Shown in pieces: positions 31,206-40,698 of a DNA stretch of 64,000 nucleotides. The stretch comes from Poindextera sp963719975 (lineage in GTDB: Bacteria > Pseudomonadota > Alphaproteobacteria > Caulobacterales > Caulobacteraceae): the NCBI GenBank assembly GCA_963719975.1, contig CAVRED010000001.1, positions 62,001-126,000 on the forward strand. The letters are read 5' to 3'. The position numbers and the translations under genes are program-made. A model generated the notes under the pieces. The model was not told the DNA's origin, did no database searches, and saw only the letters and a program-made list of their open reading frames with translations. Positions within the stretch are counted from its first letter, which is position 1, and every line of letters starts with the position of its first letter.

Positions 31206-32444
31206 ATGACCGACATCATGACCCCGACCCTGGGCGAATCGGTCACCGAAGCCACCGTCGCGCGCTGGACCAAGAAGGCCGGCGATGCGGTGCGCAAGGA
31301 CGAGGTGCTGGTCGAGCTCGAGACCGACAAGGTCTCGCTCGAGGTGGTCGCCCCGGAGGACGGCGTCTTGACCGACATCGCCGCCGGCGAGGGCGAGACC
31401 GTCGAGCCCGGCGCCCTGCTTGGCCGGGTCAGCGCCGGCGGCGGAGCGGTCGCCACCGCCCCGGCGGCCGAGGCGAAACCGGCGCCCAAGGCCGCGGCCG
31501 CGCCGAAACCGCAACCCGCGGCGGTCGAGACCAAGGCGCCAGCGCCCCAACCCGCCCAGCCGATCCTCGCCCCCTCCGCCGCGCGCATCGTCGAGGAAAA
31601 CGCGCTGAGCCCCGCCGCCATCAAGGGGACAGGCAAGGACGGGCGGATCACCAAGGGCGACGCGCTTGTCGCGCTGGAGGCCCGCGCGGTGGAGGCCAAG
31701 GCCGAGCAGCCCGTTCAGGTCGCCGCCGCCGCCCGCGAGGTCGGCCCGCGCGAAGAGCGGGTGCGCATGACGCGGCTCCGCCAGACCATCGCGCGGCGGC
31801 TCAAGGAGGCGCAGAACACCGCCGCCATGCTCACCACTTTCAACGAGGTGGACATGAGCGCGGTCATGGGGCTCCGCAACCAGTACAAGGACGTGTTCGA
31901 GCAGCGGCACGGCGTGCGGCTCGGCTTCATGAGCTTCTTCGTGAAGGCCGCGGTCGCCGCGCTCAAGGCCGTTCCCGACGTGAACGCCGAGATCGACGGC
32001 ACGGACCTCATCTACAAGAACCACTACGACATCGGCGTCGCGGTCGGCACCGAGCGAGGCCTGGTCGTGCCCGTGTTGCGCGACGCCGACGCCCTCGACC
32101 TCGCCGGCATCGAGAAGGGCATCGCCGAACTGGGCAAGAAGGCGCGCGACGGCGCGCTGGCGCTCGAGGACCTGCAGGGCGGCACCTTCACCATCTCCAA
32201 CGGCGGGGTCTACGGCTCGCTCATGTCGACCCCGATCCTGAACGCGCCGCAGTCGGGCATCCTCGGGATGCACAAGATCCAGGACCGGCCCATGGTCGTC
32301 GGCGGCCAAGTGGTGATCCGGCCGATGATGTACCTGGCGCTCTCCTATGATCACCGCGTGGTCGACGGCCAGGGCGCCGTGACCTTCCTCGTGCGCCTGA
32401 AGGAGCACATCGAAGAGCCGTCGCGGCTCTTGCTGGGCCTCTGA
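31206..32444 (+). CDS. sucB: dihydrolipoyllysine succinyltransferase (E2 of 2-oxoglutarate dehydrogenase)
   Basis: Moves the succinyl group from the lipoyl arm to CoA. Residues ~1-75 are one lipoyl domain with the modified lysine in ELETDKVSLEV (about residue 43). An Ala/Pro-rich linker leads to the E1/E3-binding domain (ARIVEENALSPAAIKGTGKDGRITKGD, given here as one helix-loop-helix region). The C-terminal catalytic domain ends in SYDHRVVDGQGAVTFL, with the active His and Asp. Length is 412. It is one base away from lpdA. Confidence 0.96.
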   Translation: MTDIMTPTLGESVTEATVARWTKKAGDAVRKDEVLVELETDKVSLEVVAPEDGVLTDIAAGEGETVEPGALLGRVSAGGGAVATAPAAEAKPAPKAAAAPKPQPAAVETKAPAPQPAQPILAPSAARIVEENALSPAAIKGTGKDGRITKGDALVALEARAVEAKAEQPVQVAAAAREVGPREERVRMTRLRQTIARRLKEAQNTAAMLTTFNEVDMSAVMGLRNQYKDVFEQRHGVRLGFMSFFVKAAVAALKAVPDVNAEIDGTDLIYKNHYDIGVAVGTERGLVVPVLRDADALDLAGIEKGIAELGKKARDGALALEDLQGGTFTISNGGVYGSLMSTPILNAPQSGILGMHKIQDRPMVVGGQVVIRPMMYLALSYDHRVVDGQGAVTFLVRLKEHIEEPSRLLLGL

Positions 32445-32445
32445 G

Positions 32446-33843
<1,398 letters not shown>

Positions 33844-33865
33844 CCGGGGCTGCCTTCTCTTCGTC

Positions 33866-33962
33866 CGTCATGGCCCGACTCGTTCGGGCCACCCATGATC
33901 ACCGTGCGACGTGAGTGTTCATGGGTCCCCCGCATTCCGCTTCGCTCCAGCGGGGGATGACG
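33866..33962 (-). repeat. cloverleaf repeat, copy A2
   Basis: A full 97-bp copy in reverse orientation relative to A1, between the convergent lpdA and xerC genes. The outer stem (CGTCAT/ATGACG), stem I (CCCCCGC/GCGGGGG), stem II (ACCCATGA/TCATGGGT) and stem III (GGCCCGA/TCGGGCC) are all intact. Stem III differs from A1 by a paired change, G-C to A-T, which keeps the pairing. Here it could also serve as a two-way terminator. Confidence 0.9.
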
Positions 33963-33974
33963 ATCCAATGGTGG

Positions 33975-34904
33975 CTACGCGGCGTGCGGGTGGGCGGCGT
34001 TGTAGGCGGCGAGCAGGCCGGCCGCATCGACGTCGGCATAGCGCTGGGTGGTCGACAGCGACGCGTGGCCCAACAGCTCCTGGATCACCCGAAGGTCGGC
34101 GCCGGCGGCGAGCAGGTGGGTCGCGAACGAGTGGCGCAGCGCATGTGGCGTCGCGCTTGCCGGCAGACCCAGGCGCCCGCGCAGCCGCTGCATCAGCGCC
34201 TGGGCGTGGCGCGGGCCGAGCGCCCCGCCGCGCGCGGCGCGAAAGAGCCCATCGCCGGGCGCGAGGGTGAACGGCAGCTCGTCGAGGTATGCGTCGATCG
34301 CCTCGTTCACTGCCGGCAGCACCGGCACCAGCCGGGTCTTGCCGCCCTTGCCCGTGATGCGGACGCTCTCGCCGAGCGGCGCGTCGGAACGCCGGAGCGA
34401 CAGCGCCTCTGAGATGCGCAGGCCGCAGCCCCAGAGCAGGGTGATCAGCGCCGCATCGCGCGCCGACTGCCAATCCTCGCGCGCTTCATCGAAGCTCGCC
34501 TCTGCGATCAGGTCCCGCGCCTGCGCCTCGCTCACCGGCCGCGGCGCGCCTTGTGGGACCCTCGGCCCGCGCACCAGCGCGATGGCCGCGTTCGGCGCGC
34601 CCAGCCGCCGGTCGAGGAAGCGGTGGAAGGCGCGGATGATCGACAGCGCCTGCGAGACGCTGCGCGGCGAGAGCGGCCGCGACCCACTGCGGCGAAAGGC
34701 GAGGTAGGCGCGGACGTCGGCCGCCGCGACTTCGCAGAGGTCGGCAACGCCGAGCGCCCCGCCCCGGTGCTGTTCCAGAAAAGCCAGGTAGGCGCCGGCG
34801 CCATCGCCATAGGCGCGCACCGTGCGCGGCGAAGCGCGCCGCTCGTGGGTGAGGTGCTCGAGCCAGGCGGCCAGCGCCTCCGTGGCGCTCAGAGCACCGG
34901 CCAT
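33975..34904 (-). CDS. xerC: tyrosine recombinase XerC
   Basis: With XerD it resolves chromosome dimers at dif. The 309-residue product has the SAM-like DNA-binding N-terminal domain (LEHLTHERRASPRTVRAYGD) and the catalytic domain with the full R-K-HxxR-H-Y set: Arg in GCGLRISEAL (about residue 153), HALRHSFATHLL (about 245), and His...Tyr in LGHASLSTTQRYADV (Tyr about 280). The ATG at 34904 overlaps the end of the upstream DUF484 gene by 16 bases, a pairing well conserved in alphaproteobacteria. Confidence 0.94.
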   Translation of the reverse strand: MAGALSATEALAAWLEHLTHERRASPRTVRAYGDGAGAYLAFLEQHRGGALGVADLCEVAAADVRAYLAFRRSGSRPLSPRSVSQALSIIRAFHRFLDRRLGAPNAAIALVRGPRVPQGAPRPVSEAQARDLIAEASFDEAREDWQSARDAALITLLWGCGLRISEALSLRRSDAPLGESVRITGKGGKTRLVPVLPAVNEAIDAYLDELPFTLAPGDGLFRAARGGALGPRHAQALMQRLRGRLGLPASATPHALRHSFATHLLAAGADLRVIQELLGHASLSTTQRYADVDAAGLLAAYNAAHPHAA

Positions 34905-35584
34905 CGCTCGGCCGTGCGCTCGACCACCCGGGCCAGGAAGGCGACCAGTTCTGCGCCCATGTCGGCGGTGAAGCCTTGGCTCTCGCCCGAGCCGAACGCC
35001 AGCACGCCCTGCCGCGCCGGCGCCCAGATCGCCATCCGCGCCATCGCCACGCTGGCGACCAGCTCGCCCGCCTGGCCGAACAGGGCCTGGGCCGCGCCGG
35101 GCTCGCCCATGCGCGCCAGGGCGGCTGGCCCGAGCAGGCCGTCGGCCCCGTTCTCGGCGATCCCGCGCCACCCGGCGGGCGCGCCGCCCGGCCGCTCGAT
35201 GGCGATCACCCCGGCGACCAGGCCGAACCTCAGGCGCGCCGTCTCGTCGACGCGCCGCGCGAGGTCCGCGTGGTTGCGCGATTCGAGCAGGTCGACCACG
35301 GCGGCGTGCGCCTGCGCCTGGGCGGCGAAGTTGGCGCGCGCCGTCGCCTCGAGCTGCCGGCGGGCGGCCTTCTCGCGCGTCTTGTCGGCGGAGAGCCGCG
35401 CCAGCGCCGCGGGGCCGAAATCGACGATGTTGTCGGCGCGAACCCGCAGGCCGAGCCCGGCCAGAAGGTCCGGATCGTCGCGGACCAGGTTTGGGTGCGC
35501 GGCGAGAAAGGCGCGGATCGTCGCCCAATCGTCCGGCGCCGGTTCGCCCGTCTGGCCCGCCGTTTCCTCGGATGTGTCGCTCAT
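34889..35584 (-). CDS. DUF484 family protein
   Basis: A 231-residue cytoplasmic protein of the DUF484 family, often next to xerC. The order is a short acidic lead, then DDWATIRAFLAAHPNLVRDDPDLLAGLGL, a coiled helix rich in Ala, Arg and Glu (about residues 60-110), and a GAF-like domain with VAMARMAIWAPARQGVLAFGSG near the end. (Segments are named by their ends.) The molecular function is not known. It starts at ATG 35584, divergent from priA. Confidence 0.83.
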   Translation of the reverse strand: MSDTSEETAGQTGEPAPDDWATIRAFLAAHPNLVRDDPDLLAGLGLRVRADNIVDFGPAALARLSADKTREKAARRQLEATARANFAAQAQAHAAVVDLLESRNHADLARRVDETARLRFGLVAGVIAIERPGGAPAGWRGIAENGADGLLGPAALARMGEPGAAQALFGQAGELVASVAMARMAIWAPARQGVLAFGSGESQGFTADMGAELVAFLARVVERTAERWPVL

Positions 35585-35693
35585 TGGCAGCCGCCTGCAG
35601 GTCCTCGATCGCCAGTTGAACGCCACCCGCGTTAAGGACGCCTTGATGCGGTCGCTCGCCGGACTCGCTGAGCGTGCTAGGAGGGGTGCGCTC

Positions 35694-37856
35694 ATGACGC
35701 GACTGGCCAGCGTGATCCTGCCGCTCCCCCTGCCGGAGGCGTTCGACTACGCCGAGCCGGAGGGCATGAGCCTTGAGGTCGGCGACCAGGTCATCGTGCC
35801 GCTCGGGCCTCAACGCCTCCTCGGCGTCGTCGCCGAGGTGCGCGACGCCGGCGGCCACAACCGGCCGCTCAAGCCGGTGCTCGAGCGCCGCGAGGCGCCG
35901 CCGCTCCCCGCAACGACGCTCGCGTTTCTGAGCTGGGCCGCGCGCTATGCTGTCGATGCGCCGGGCCAGCCGCTGGCCATCAGCCTGCGCGGCGCCCGGG
36001 CGCAGAAGGCCAGGCCCGAGCGCGTGGTCGTGGCGACGGGGGCCGCGATCCAGCGGATGACGCCGGCGCGCGCGCGGGTGCTGGCCGCCGCGGCCGATGG
36101 GCCGATGGCGCCGGGCGCCCTGTCGGAGGCCGCCGGCGTCTCGTCAGGCGTGATCCGCGCCCTGATCGAGCTCGGGGCGCTCGAGACGCGTCTGATCGAG
36201 CCGCCGCTCGACTTCGACCCGCCCGATCCGTCGCGCCCCGGCCGCCCGTTGAACGCGAGCCAGGCCGCCGCGGCCGAAGCGCTCGGGCGGCTCATCGAGG
36301 ACGGCGGCTTCCAGGTCGCCCTGCTCGATGGCGTCACCGGCTCGGGCAAGACCGAGGTCTATCTCGACGCCGCCGCCCGCGTGCTCGCGCGTGATCCGAC
36401 CGCCCAGGTCCTGGTGCTGCTGCCCGAGATCGCGCTGACGCAAGGGGCGATCGACCGGTTCGAGGCGCGCTTCGGCGCCCGACCGGCGGAATGGCACTCG
36501 GCCTGTCCGCCGCCGGCCCGCCGTCGGGTCTGGGAGGCCGTCGCCCAGAACCGTTGCCGCATCGTCGTCGGCGCCCGCTCTGCGCTCTTCCTCCCCTACG
36601 CCAACCTCGCGCTGATCGTCGTCGACGAGGAGCACGACTTTTCGTTCAAGCAGGAGGACGGCTTCATCTATCACGCGCGCGATTTGGCGGTGGCGCGCGG
36701 GAAGATCGAGGAGGCCCTGGTCATCCTCGCCTCAGCGACGCCGTCGCTGGAGACTCTGTGGAACGCCGAGACCGGCCGCTACCACTGGCTCAAGCTCGCC
36801 GCCCGCCATGGCGCCGCCCGGCTGCCCAACGTGGAACTGATCGACATGCGCGAGACCCCGCCGGACGCCGGCGCCTGGCTTTCGCCGCCGCTGGTCCAGG
36901 CCATGGTCGAGACGATGGCGCGCGGCGAGCAGACCCTGCTGTTCCTCAATCGCCGCGGCTACGCGCCGCTGGTGGTCTGCCGCAAGTGCGGCGAGCGGCT
37001 GACCGCCCCCGACACCGATTCCTGGCTGGTCGAGCACCGCTACTCCGGGCGGCTGGTCTGCCATCTCACCGGCTTTTCGATGCCCAAGCCCACCCACTGC
37101 CCGCACTGCGGCGCGGCCGACAGCCTGGCCTCGATCGGGCCGGGGGTGGAGCGGGTCGAGGAGGAGGTGCGCCAGCGCTTTCCCGAGGCGCGGGTGGCGA
37201 TCTTCTCCTCCGACACCGTGTTCGACGCCGAGGGGGCGCGGGCGATGGTCGAGGCGATGGCCGCGGGCGAGATCGACGTGCTGGTCGCCACCCAGGCCGC
37301 CGCCAAGGGCCACGACTTTCCGCTGCTGACGCTCGTCGGCGTCGTCGATGCGGACCTCGGCCTGCGCGGCGGCGACCTGCGCGCGGCCGAGCGCACGTTC
37401 CAGCTGCTCACCCAGGCCGGCGGCAGGGCCGGGCGGCGCGAACGGCCAGGGCGAGCGCTCCTGCAGACCTACGCCCCGGAACAGCCGGTGATGCAGGCGC
37501 TGGCGCGTCAGGACCGCGATGCCTTCGTGGCCGCCGAGATGGCCGCCCGCGAGGCCGCGGGACTGCCTCCCTTCGGCCGCCTGGCGGCGCTGATCGCCAC
37601 CGGACGCGACGCCCACGTCCTCGACGCCTACGTGCGCGCTATGGCCGCCTCGGCGCCCAATGCCAAGGGCGTCGAGGTCTATGGACCCGCCGATGCGCCC
37701 CAGGCCCTGGTGCGCGGGCGCCGGCGCAAGCGCTTCCTCGTCCGCGCCGACCGGGGCGTCGACCTGCAGGCCTACCTCGCCGCCTGGCGCGCCCGCGTGA
37801 AACCCCCCGCCTCCGTCCGCCTAACCATCGACGTCGACCCCTACAGCTTCCTCTAA
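35694..37856 (+). CDS. priA: primosomal protein N' (replication restart helicase PriA)
   Basis: A 3'-5' DNA helicase that reloads the replisome at stalled forks. The N-terminal 3'-DNA-binding domain is followed by the Walker A motif GVTGSGKTEVY (about residue 220), DEEH in VVDEEHDFSFK, ASATPSLETLWN and the QTLLFLNRRGYAPLVVCRKC region. The zinc region is partly lost: C429, C432, C456, C469 and C472 remain, but positions equal to E. coli C445, C448 and C466 are A438, T441 and T459. Length is 720. AGGAGGGG gives a strong ribosome site. Divergent from the DUF484-xerC pair. Confidence 0.95.
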   Translation: MTRLASVILPLPLPEAFDYAEPEGMSLEVGDQVIVPLGPQRLLGVVAEVRDAGGHNRPLKPVLERREAPPLPATTLAFLSWAARYAVDAPGQPLAISLRGARAQKARPERVVVATGAAIQRMTPARARVLAAAADGPMAPGALSEAAGVSSGVIRALIELGALETRLIEPPLDFDPPDPSRPGRPLNASQAAAAEALGRLIEDGGFQVALLDGVTGSGKTEVYLDAAARVLARDPTAQVLVLLPEIALTQGAIDRFEARFGARPAEWHSACPPPARRRVWEAVAQNRCRIVVGARSALFLPYANLALIVVDEEHDFSFKQEDGFIYHARDLAVARGKIEEALVILASATPSLETLWNAETGRYHWLKLAARHGAARLPNVELIDMRETPPDAGAWLSPPLVQAMVETMARGEQTLLFLNRRGYAPLVVCRKCGERLTAPDTDSWLVEHRYSGRLVCHLTGFSMPKPTHCPHCGAADSLASIGPGVERVEEEVRQRFPEARVAIFSSDTVFDAEGARAMVEAMAAGEIDVLVATQAAAKGHDFPLLTLVGVVDADLGLRGGDLRAAERTFQLLTQAGGRAGRRERPGRALLQTYAPEQPVMQALARQDRDAFVAAEMAAREAAGLPPFGRLAALIATGRDAHVLDAYVRAMAASAPNAKGVEVYGPADAPQALVRGRRRKRFLVRADRGVDLQAYLAAWRARVKPPASVRLTIDVDPYSFL

Positions 37857-37863
37857 GCGCAAG

Positions 37864-38034
37864 GTCCTCCCCCGTAGGGGGAGGGGGACCGCCCGAAGGG
37901 TGGTGGAGGGGGGCCGTGGCCGGCCGCGCCCGTTTCGGGAAAGACCCAGGTCTTGCTTGCAGGCCGGCCGCGTACGCGGCGAGCCCCCTCCACCATGCTT
38001 CGCATGGTCCCCCTCCCCCAACGGGGGAGGATCT
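37864..38034. repeat. C/G-tract inverted repeat between priA and the MFS gene (family C, copy 1)
   Basis: The left part holds CCTCCCCC-GTA-GGGGGAGG and the run GGTGGTGGAGGGGG; the right part holds CCCCCTCCACCAT and CCTCCCCC-AAC-GGGGGAGG. Each end is thus a small hairpin, and the two ends also pair with each other across a ~90-base middle rich in GGCCGGCC. It fills the gap between two convergent genes (priA stop at 37856, efflux gene stop at 38042), where it could stop both transcripts. A relative lies at 46643. Confidence 0.75.
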
Positions 38035-38041
38035 TGGCGCC

Positions 38042-39694
38042 CTACACCACCTCTGCCGCCGCCTCGGCGTCGGCGAGGCGCTCGGCGCGGGAGCGCATGG
38101 GGATGGCGGGGATCATCAGGACGATGGCCAGGCCCAGGCCGACCACCGCCAGGCTGGCGCGGAAGATGTCGACGACGGCGATGCTGACGCTGGCCTTGGT
38201 CGCCTCGACCAGCGCCGGCGGCGCGGCCTTGGTCGGTCCAACATCCGGATGCTCCGCCTCGGCCAGCGCGCTCGCCTGCAGCCGGGCGATATCGACGCTC
38301 TGATGCACGCCGGCGGCGGGCGGGGGCGCGCGGCGGGCGAACTCGGCGTTGAAGTCGTGGGTGAGGAGCGCGCCAGCCATGGCGACGCCGACGGTCGCGC
38401 CGATCTGCCGGAAGAACTGGCTGCCGCTGGTGGCCACGCCCATCACCTTCGGCGGGACGGCGTTCTGCACCGCCAGGCTGAACAGGCTCTGCGCAGGGCC
38501 AAGACCGACGCCCACGATCAGGAGGCGCCAGGCGATGCCGGAAAGCGGCGTGCGCGGCCCGACGGTGGCGAGCAGCAGAACGCCGACCAGGAGGATCACC
38601 CCGCCCGCGATCAGGAACGGCTTGTAGAGCCCGGTCCGCGACACGAGGTAGCCTGCAAGCCCGCTCGCGAACACCAGCCCGAACATCAGCGGCAGGAAGG
38701 CGACGCCGGAGTCCGTCGCCGGGACGCCGAGCCCCGCCTGCAGGTAGAGCGGCAGGAAGGCGACCAGCCCGAGGAAGGCGGCGTTGAAGACGAAGCTCGC
38801 CGCATTGGCGGTCGCGAACACGCGGTTGGCGAACAGGTCGAGCGGAACCATGGGCTCGCGCTCGCGCGATTCGACCGCGATCAGGGCGGCGAGAGCGACC
38901 GCGGCGAAGGCGAAGAGGCCGAGGATGACCGGCGAGGTCCAGGCGTAGTCGTGCCCCGCCCAGCTCAACGCTAGCAGGAAGGGCGCGAACGCCGCGATGA
39001 TGAGGGCGCCGCCAAGATAGTCCACCCGGCCGCTGCCCTGCCGGCCGAGCGCGGGCATTCGCGCGGCGATCATGAACATCGAAAGCAGGGTCAGCGGCAG
39101 GTTGACGTAGAAGATGAAGCGCCAGCCCTCGATCACGTGGCCGAAGACCCGGGCCGTCGCGTGGTCGGTCAGGAACCCGCCGATCAGCGGCCCGAGCGCG
39201 CCGGCGAGGCCGAACGTCGCCCCGAACATGCCGGAATAGCGCCCGCGCTCGCGCGGCCCGAACATGTCGGCGATGATCGCGAACGAGGTGGTGAACAGCG
39301 CCCCGCCGCCGATCCCCTGCAGCGCCCGAAACACGATCAGCTGGGTCATCCCGCCGCCAAGCAGCGGCAAGGGTCCGAACTCGCCGGAAAGGCCGGTCAG
39401 GCACGAGCCGGCGAAGAAGATGGCGATGGCCACGAGCAGCACGCGCTTTCGCCCATGCAGGTCGGAGAGCTTGCCCCAGATCGGCACCATGACCGTCGAC
39501 GTCAGCAGGTAGGCGGTGGTGACCCAGGCGTAGAGGTTCAGCCCCTGCAGCTGCGCCACGATCCGCGGCATGGCGGTCGCCACGATGGTCTGGTCGAGCG
39601 CGCCCAGAAGAAAGACGATCATCAACGCCACCAGCGTCAACCGCTGCTCGTCGCGCGTGAAGGTCCGGCTGTGGGTTGCGGTCTCGGCTGTCAT
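38042..39694 (-). CDS. MFS multidrug efflux transporter (DHA2/EmrB type)
   Basis: A 550-residue inner-membrane drug/proton antiporter with about 14 membrane helices. Family marks are LLGALDQTIVATAMPRIVAQL in TM1 (motif D1), GKLSDLHGRKRVLL after TM2 (motif A), FRALQGIGGGALFTTSF in TM4 (motif B) and GLAGALGPLIGGFLTD in TM5 (motif C). A ~50-residue loop rich in Ala and Glu precedes the last helix. The drug or metabolite exported is unknown; no adjacent membrane-fusion (EmrA-like) gene or TetR regulator is present. The start is ATG 39694. Confidence 0.88.
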   Translation of the reverse strand: MTAETATHSRTFTRDEQRLTLVALMIVFLLGALDQTIVATAMPRIVAQLQGLNLYAWVTTAYLLTSTVMVPIWGKLSDLHGRKRVLLVAIAIFFAGSCLTGLSGEFGPLPLLGGGMTQLIVFRALQGIGGGALFTTSFAIIADMFGPRERGRYSGMFGATFGLAGALGPLIGGFLTDHATARVFGHVIEGWRFIFYVNLPLTLLSMFMIAARMPALGRQGSGRVDYLGGALIIAAFAPFLLALSWAGHDYAWTSPVILGLFAFAAVALAALIAVESREREPMVPLDLFANRVFATANAASFVFNAAFLGLVAFLPLYLQAGLGVPATDSGVAFLPLMFGLVFASGLAGYLVSRTGLYKPFLIAGGVILLVGVLLLATVGPRTPLSGIAWRLLIVGVGLGPAQSLFSLAVQNAVPPKVMGVATSGSQFFRQIGATVGVAMAGALLTHDFNAEFARRAPPPAAGVHQSVDIARLQASALAEAEHPDVGPTKAAPPALVEATKASVSIAVVDIFRASLAVVGLGLAIVLMIPAIPMRSRAERLADAEAAAEVV

Positions 39695-39762
39695 GCGGCG
39701 GGGTCTGATAGCGTTCTTTCCCGCCCAGCGCACCGCCCGCTGGTGAGGCGCTAACTCATTTC

Positions 39763-39852
39763 GTCCACGAACCTCACGAACGTCACGAACATCGCGGTTT
39801 CGCCGCTGCAGACGAGCTTGAGCTGTTCGTGAGGTTCGTGAGGTTCGTGGAC
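39763..39852. repeat. 9-bp-unit hairpin, copy B4
   Basis: The 28-base arms (39763-39790 and 39825-39852) are inverted copies with a single mismatch, enclosing a 34-base loop. The left arm is three spaced units, GTCCACGAAC, CTCACGAAC and GTCACGAAC, so the repeat period is 9. Same design as the hairpins at 48114, 51128 and 55351 but with a different unit sequence (CACGAAC instead of CACCAAG or CGCCAAG). Confidence 0.9.
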
Positions 39853-39904
39853 AAACCTAGCAGCGCCTGGGCCAGAACCAGCGCCGCAACAATGAGCGCC
39901 TGGG

Positions 39905-39922
39905 TCCCTGCTTTCGCAGGGA
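39905..39922. repeat. short hairpin repeat TCCCTGC-TTTC-GCAGGGA
   Basis: A perfect 7-bp stem with a 4-base loop, followed by TGAGCGG. It lies about 80 bases upstream of the cyclophilin start. A related hairpin, TCCCGC-TCGC-GCGGGA followed by TGAGCAGG, lies at 51234-51249, so the two may be members of one small repeat family. Confidence 0.55.
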
Positions 39923-39999
39923 TGAGCGGATGTTGGCTGCCAGTTCTATGAAACCTCAACGCGCCCTAGACTGGCAGCGCGCTGAAAGGGAACGAGTTC

Positions 40000-40611
40000 A
40001 TGGCCAGCACGGCCGTTCACCGCCGCACCCTGGTCACGTCGGGCGCCGCGTTCGCCGCGGCGCCGTTCCTCGCACGGGCTTCAGCCTCGCGGCCGAGGGT
40101 GACGGTCACCACCGGTCAGGGCGTGATCACGCTCGAGCTCGCCGCCGACAAGGCGCCGATCACCAGCGGCAACTTCCTCCGTTATGTCGACGCCCGCCGT
40201 TTCGACGGCTCGACCTTCTACCGGGCGCTGCGCACTGGCGAGCCGGGCGCCGGCCTCATCGAAGGCGGGCTGCAGAACGACCCGGCCAGGCTCTTCCCGC
40301 CGATCGCGCACGAGAGCACGACGCAGACCGGGCTCGCCCACCTGGATGGGACCATCTCCATGGCCCGCTATGGGCCGGGGACGGCGACGGCGGACTTCTT
40401 CATCTGCTCCGGACCCGCGCCCTACCTCGACGCCAATCCGGCGGCGTCGGGCGACCATCTGGGTTATGCGGCCTTCGGGCAGGTGACTGAGGGCATGGAC
40501 GTCGTCCGGGCCATCCTCGCGCTCCCCACCAACGGCGTTGCGCGCAATCCGGCGATGAAAGGGCAGATGCTGAGCCCGCCCGTCCCCATCCTCGGCATGC
40601 GCCGCGGCTGA
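40000..40611 (+). CDS. cyclophilin-type peptidyl-prolyl cis-trans isomerase, exported
   Basis: A 203-residue proline isomerase with an export signal. The N-terminus HRRTLVTSGAAFAAAPFLARA has the paired arginines and hydrophobic stretch of a Tat signal, cut after about residue 30. The cyclophilin domain follows: VTTGQGVITLELAADKAPIT, FRRFDGSTFYRAL-like segment RRFDGSTFYRAL, GTISMARYGPGTATADFFI and GYAAFGQVTEGMDVVRAI. It likely folds proteins in the periplasm. A ribosome site AAAGGGA precedes the ATG at 40000. A folded Tat substrate would be unusual but not unheard of for a cyclophilin. Confidence 0.88.
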   Translation: MASTAVHRRTLVTSGAAFAAAPFLARASASRPRVTVTTGQGVITLELAADKAPITSGNFLRYVDARRFDGSTFYRALRTGEPGAGLIEGGLQNDPARLFPPIAHESTTQTGLAHLDGTISMARYGPGTATADFFICSGPAPYLDANPAASGDHLGYAAFGQVTEGMDVVRAILALPTNGVARNPAMKGQMLSPPVPILGMRRG

Positions 40612-40623
40612 CGCCCACGCTTG

Positions 40624-40652
40624 TTGACCAGGCCGGGCGGCGTCGCTACCTC
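40624..40652 (+). promoter_or_regulatory. candidate housekeeping promoter for the thioesterase gene
   Basis: TTGACCA (40624-40630) and GCTACCTC (40645-40652), 14 bases apart, fit the Caulobacter sigma-73 pattern TTGACGS-N10-14-GCTANAWC well. The predicted start near 40659 leaves a ~40-base leader before ATG 40699. Confidence 0.5.
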
Positions 40653-40698
40653 AGCGCCATAAAACCCCGACACCTTTGATTTGGCGGCATCCGTTTTC

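Larger units (their letters stand above)
39695..39999. other. 305-base divergent intergenic region
   Basis: No gene is visible. It separates the MFS gene (leftward) from the cyclophilin gene (rightward) and holds a 9-bp-unit hairpin at 39763-39852 and a short repeat-type hairpin TCCCTGC-TTTC-GCAGGGA at 39905-39922. The latter resembles a motif I have seen scattered in related genomes. Both divergent promoters must lie around these structures; I could not pick them out with confidence. Confidence 0.6.

Noticed and set aside
33975..34904. XerC as part of an integrative element
   Set aside because: It sits in its usual place next to the DUF484 gene and opposite priA, with no cargo genes, attachment repeats or tRNA nearby.
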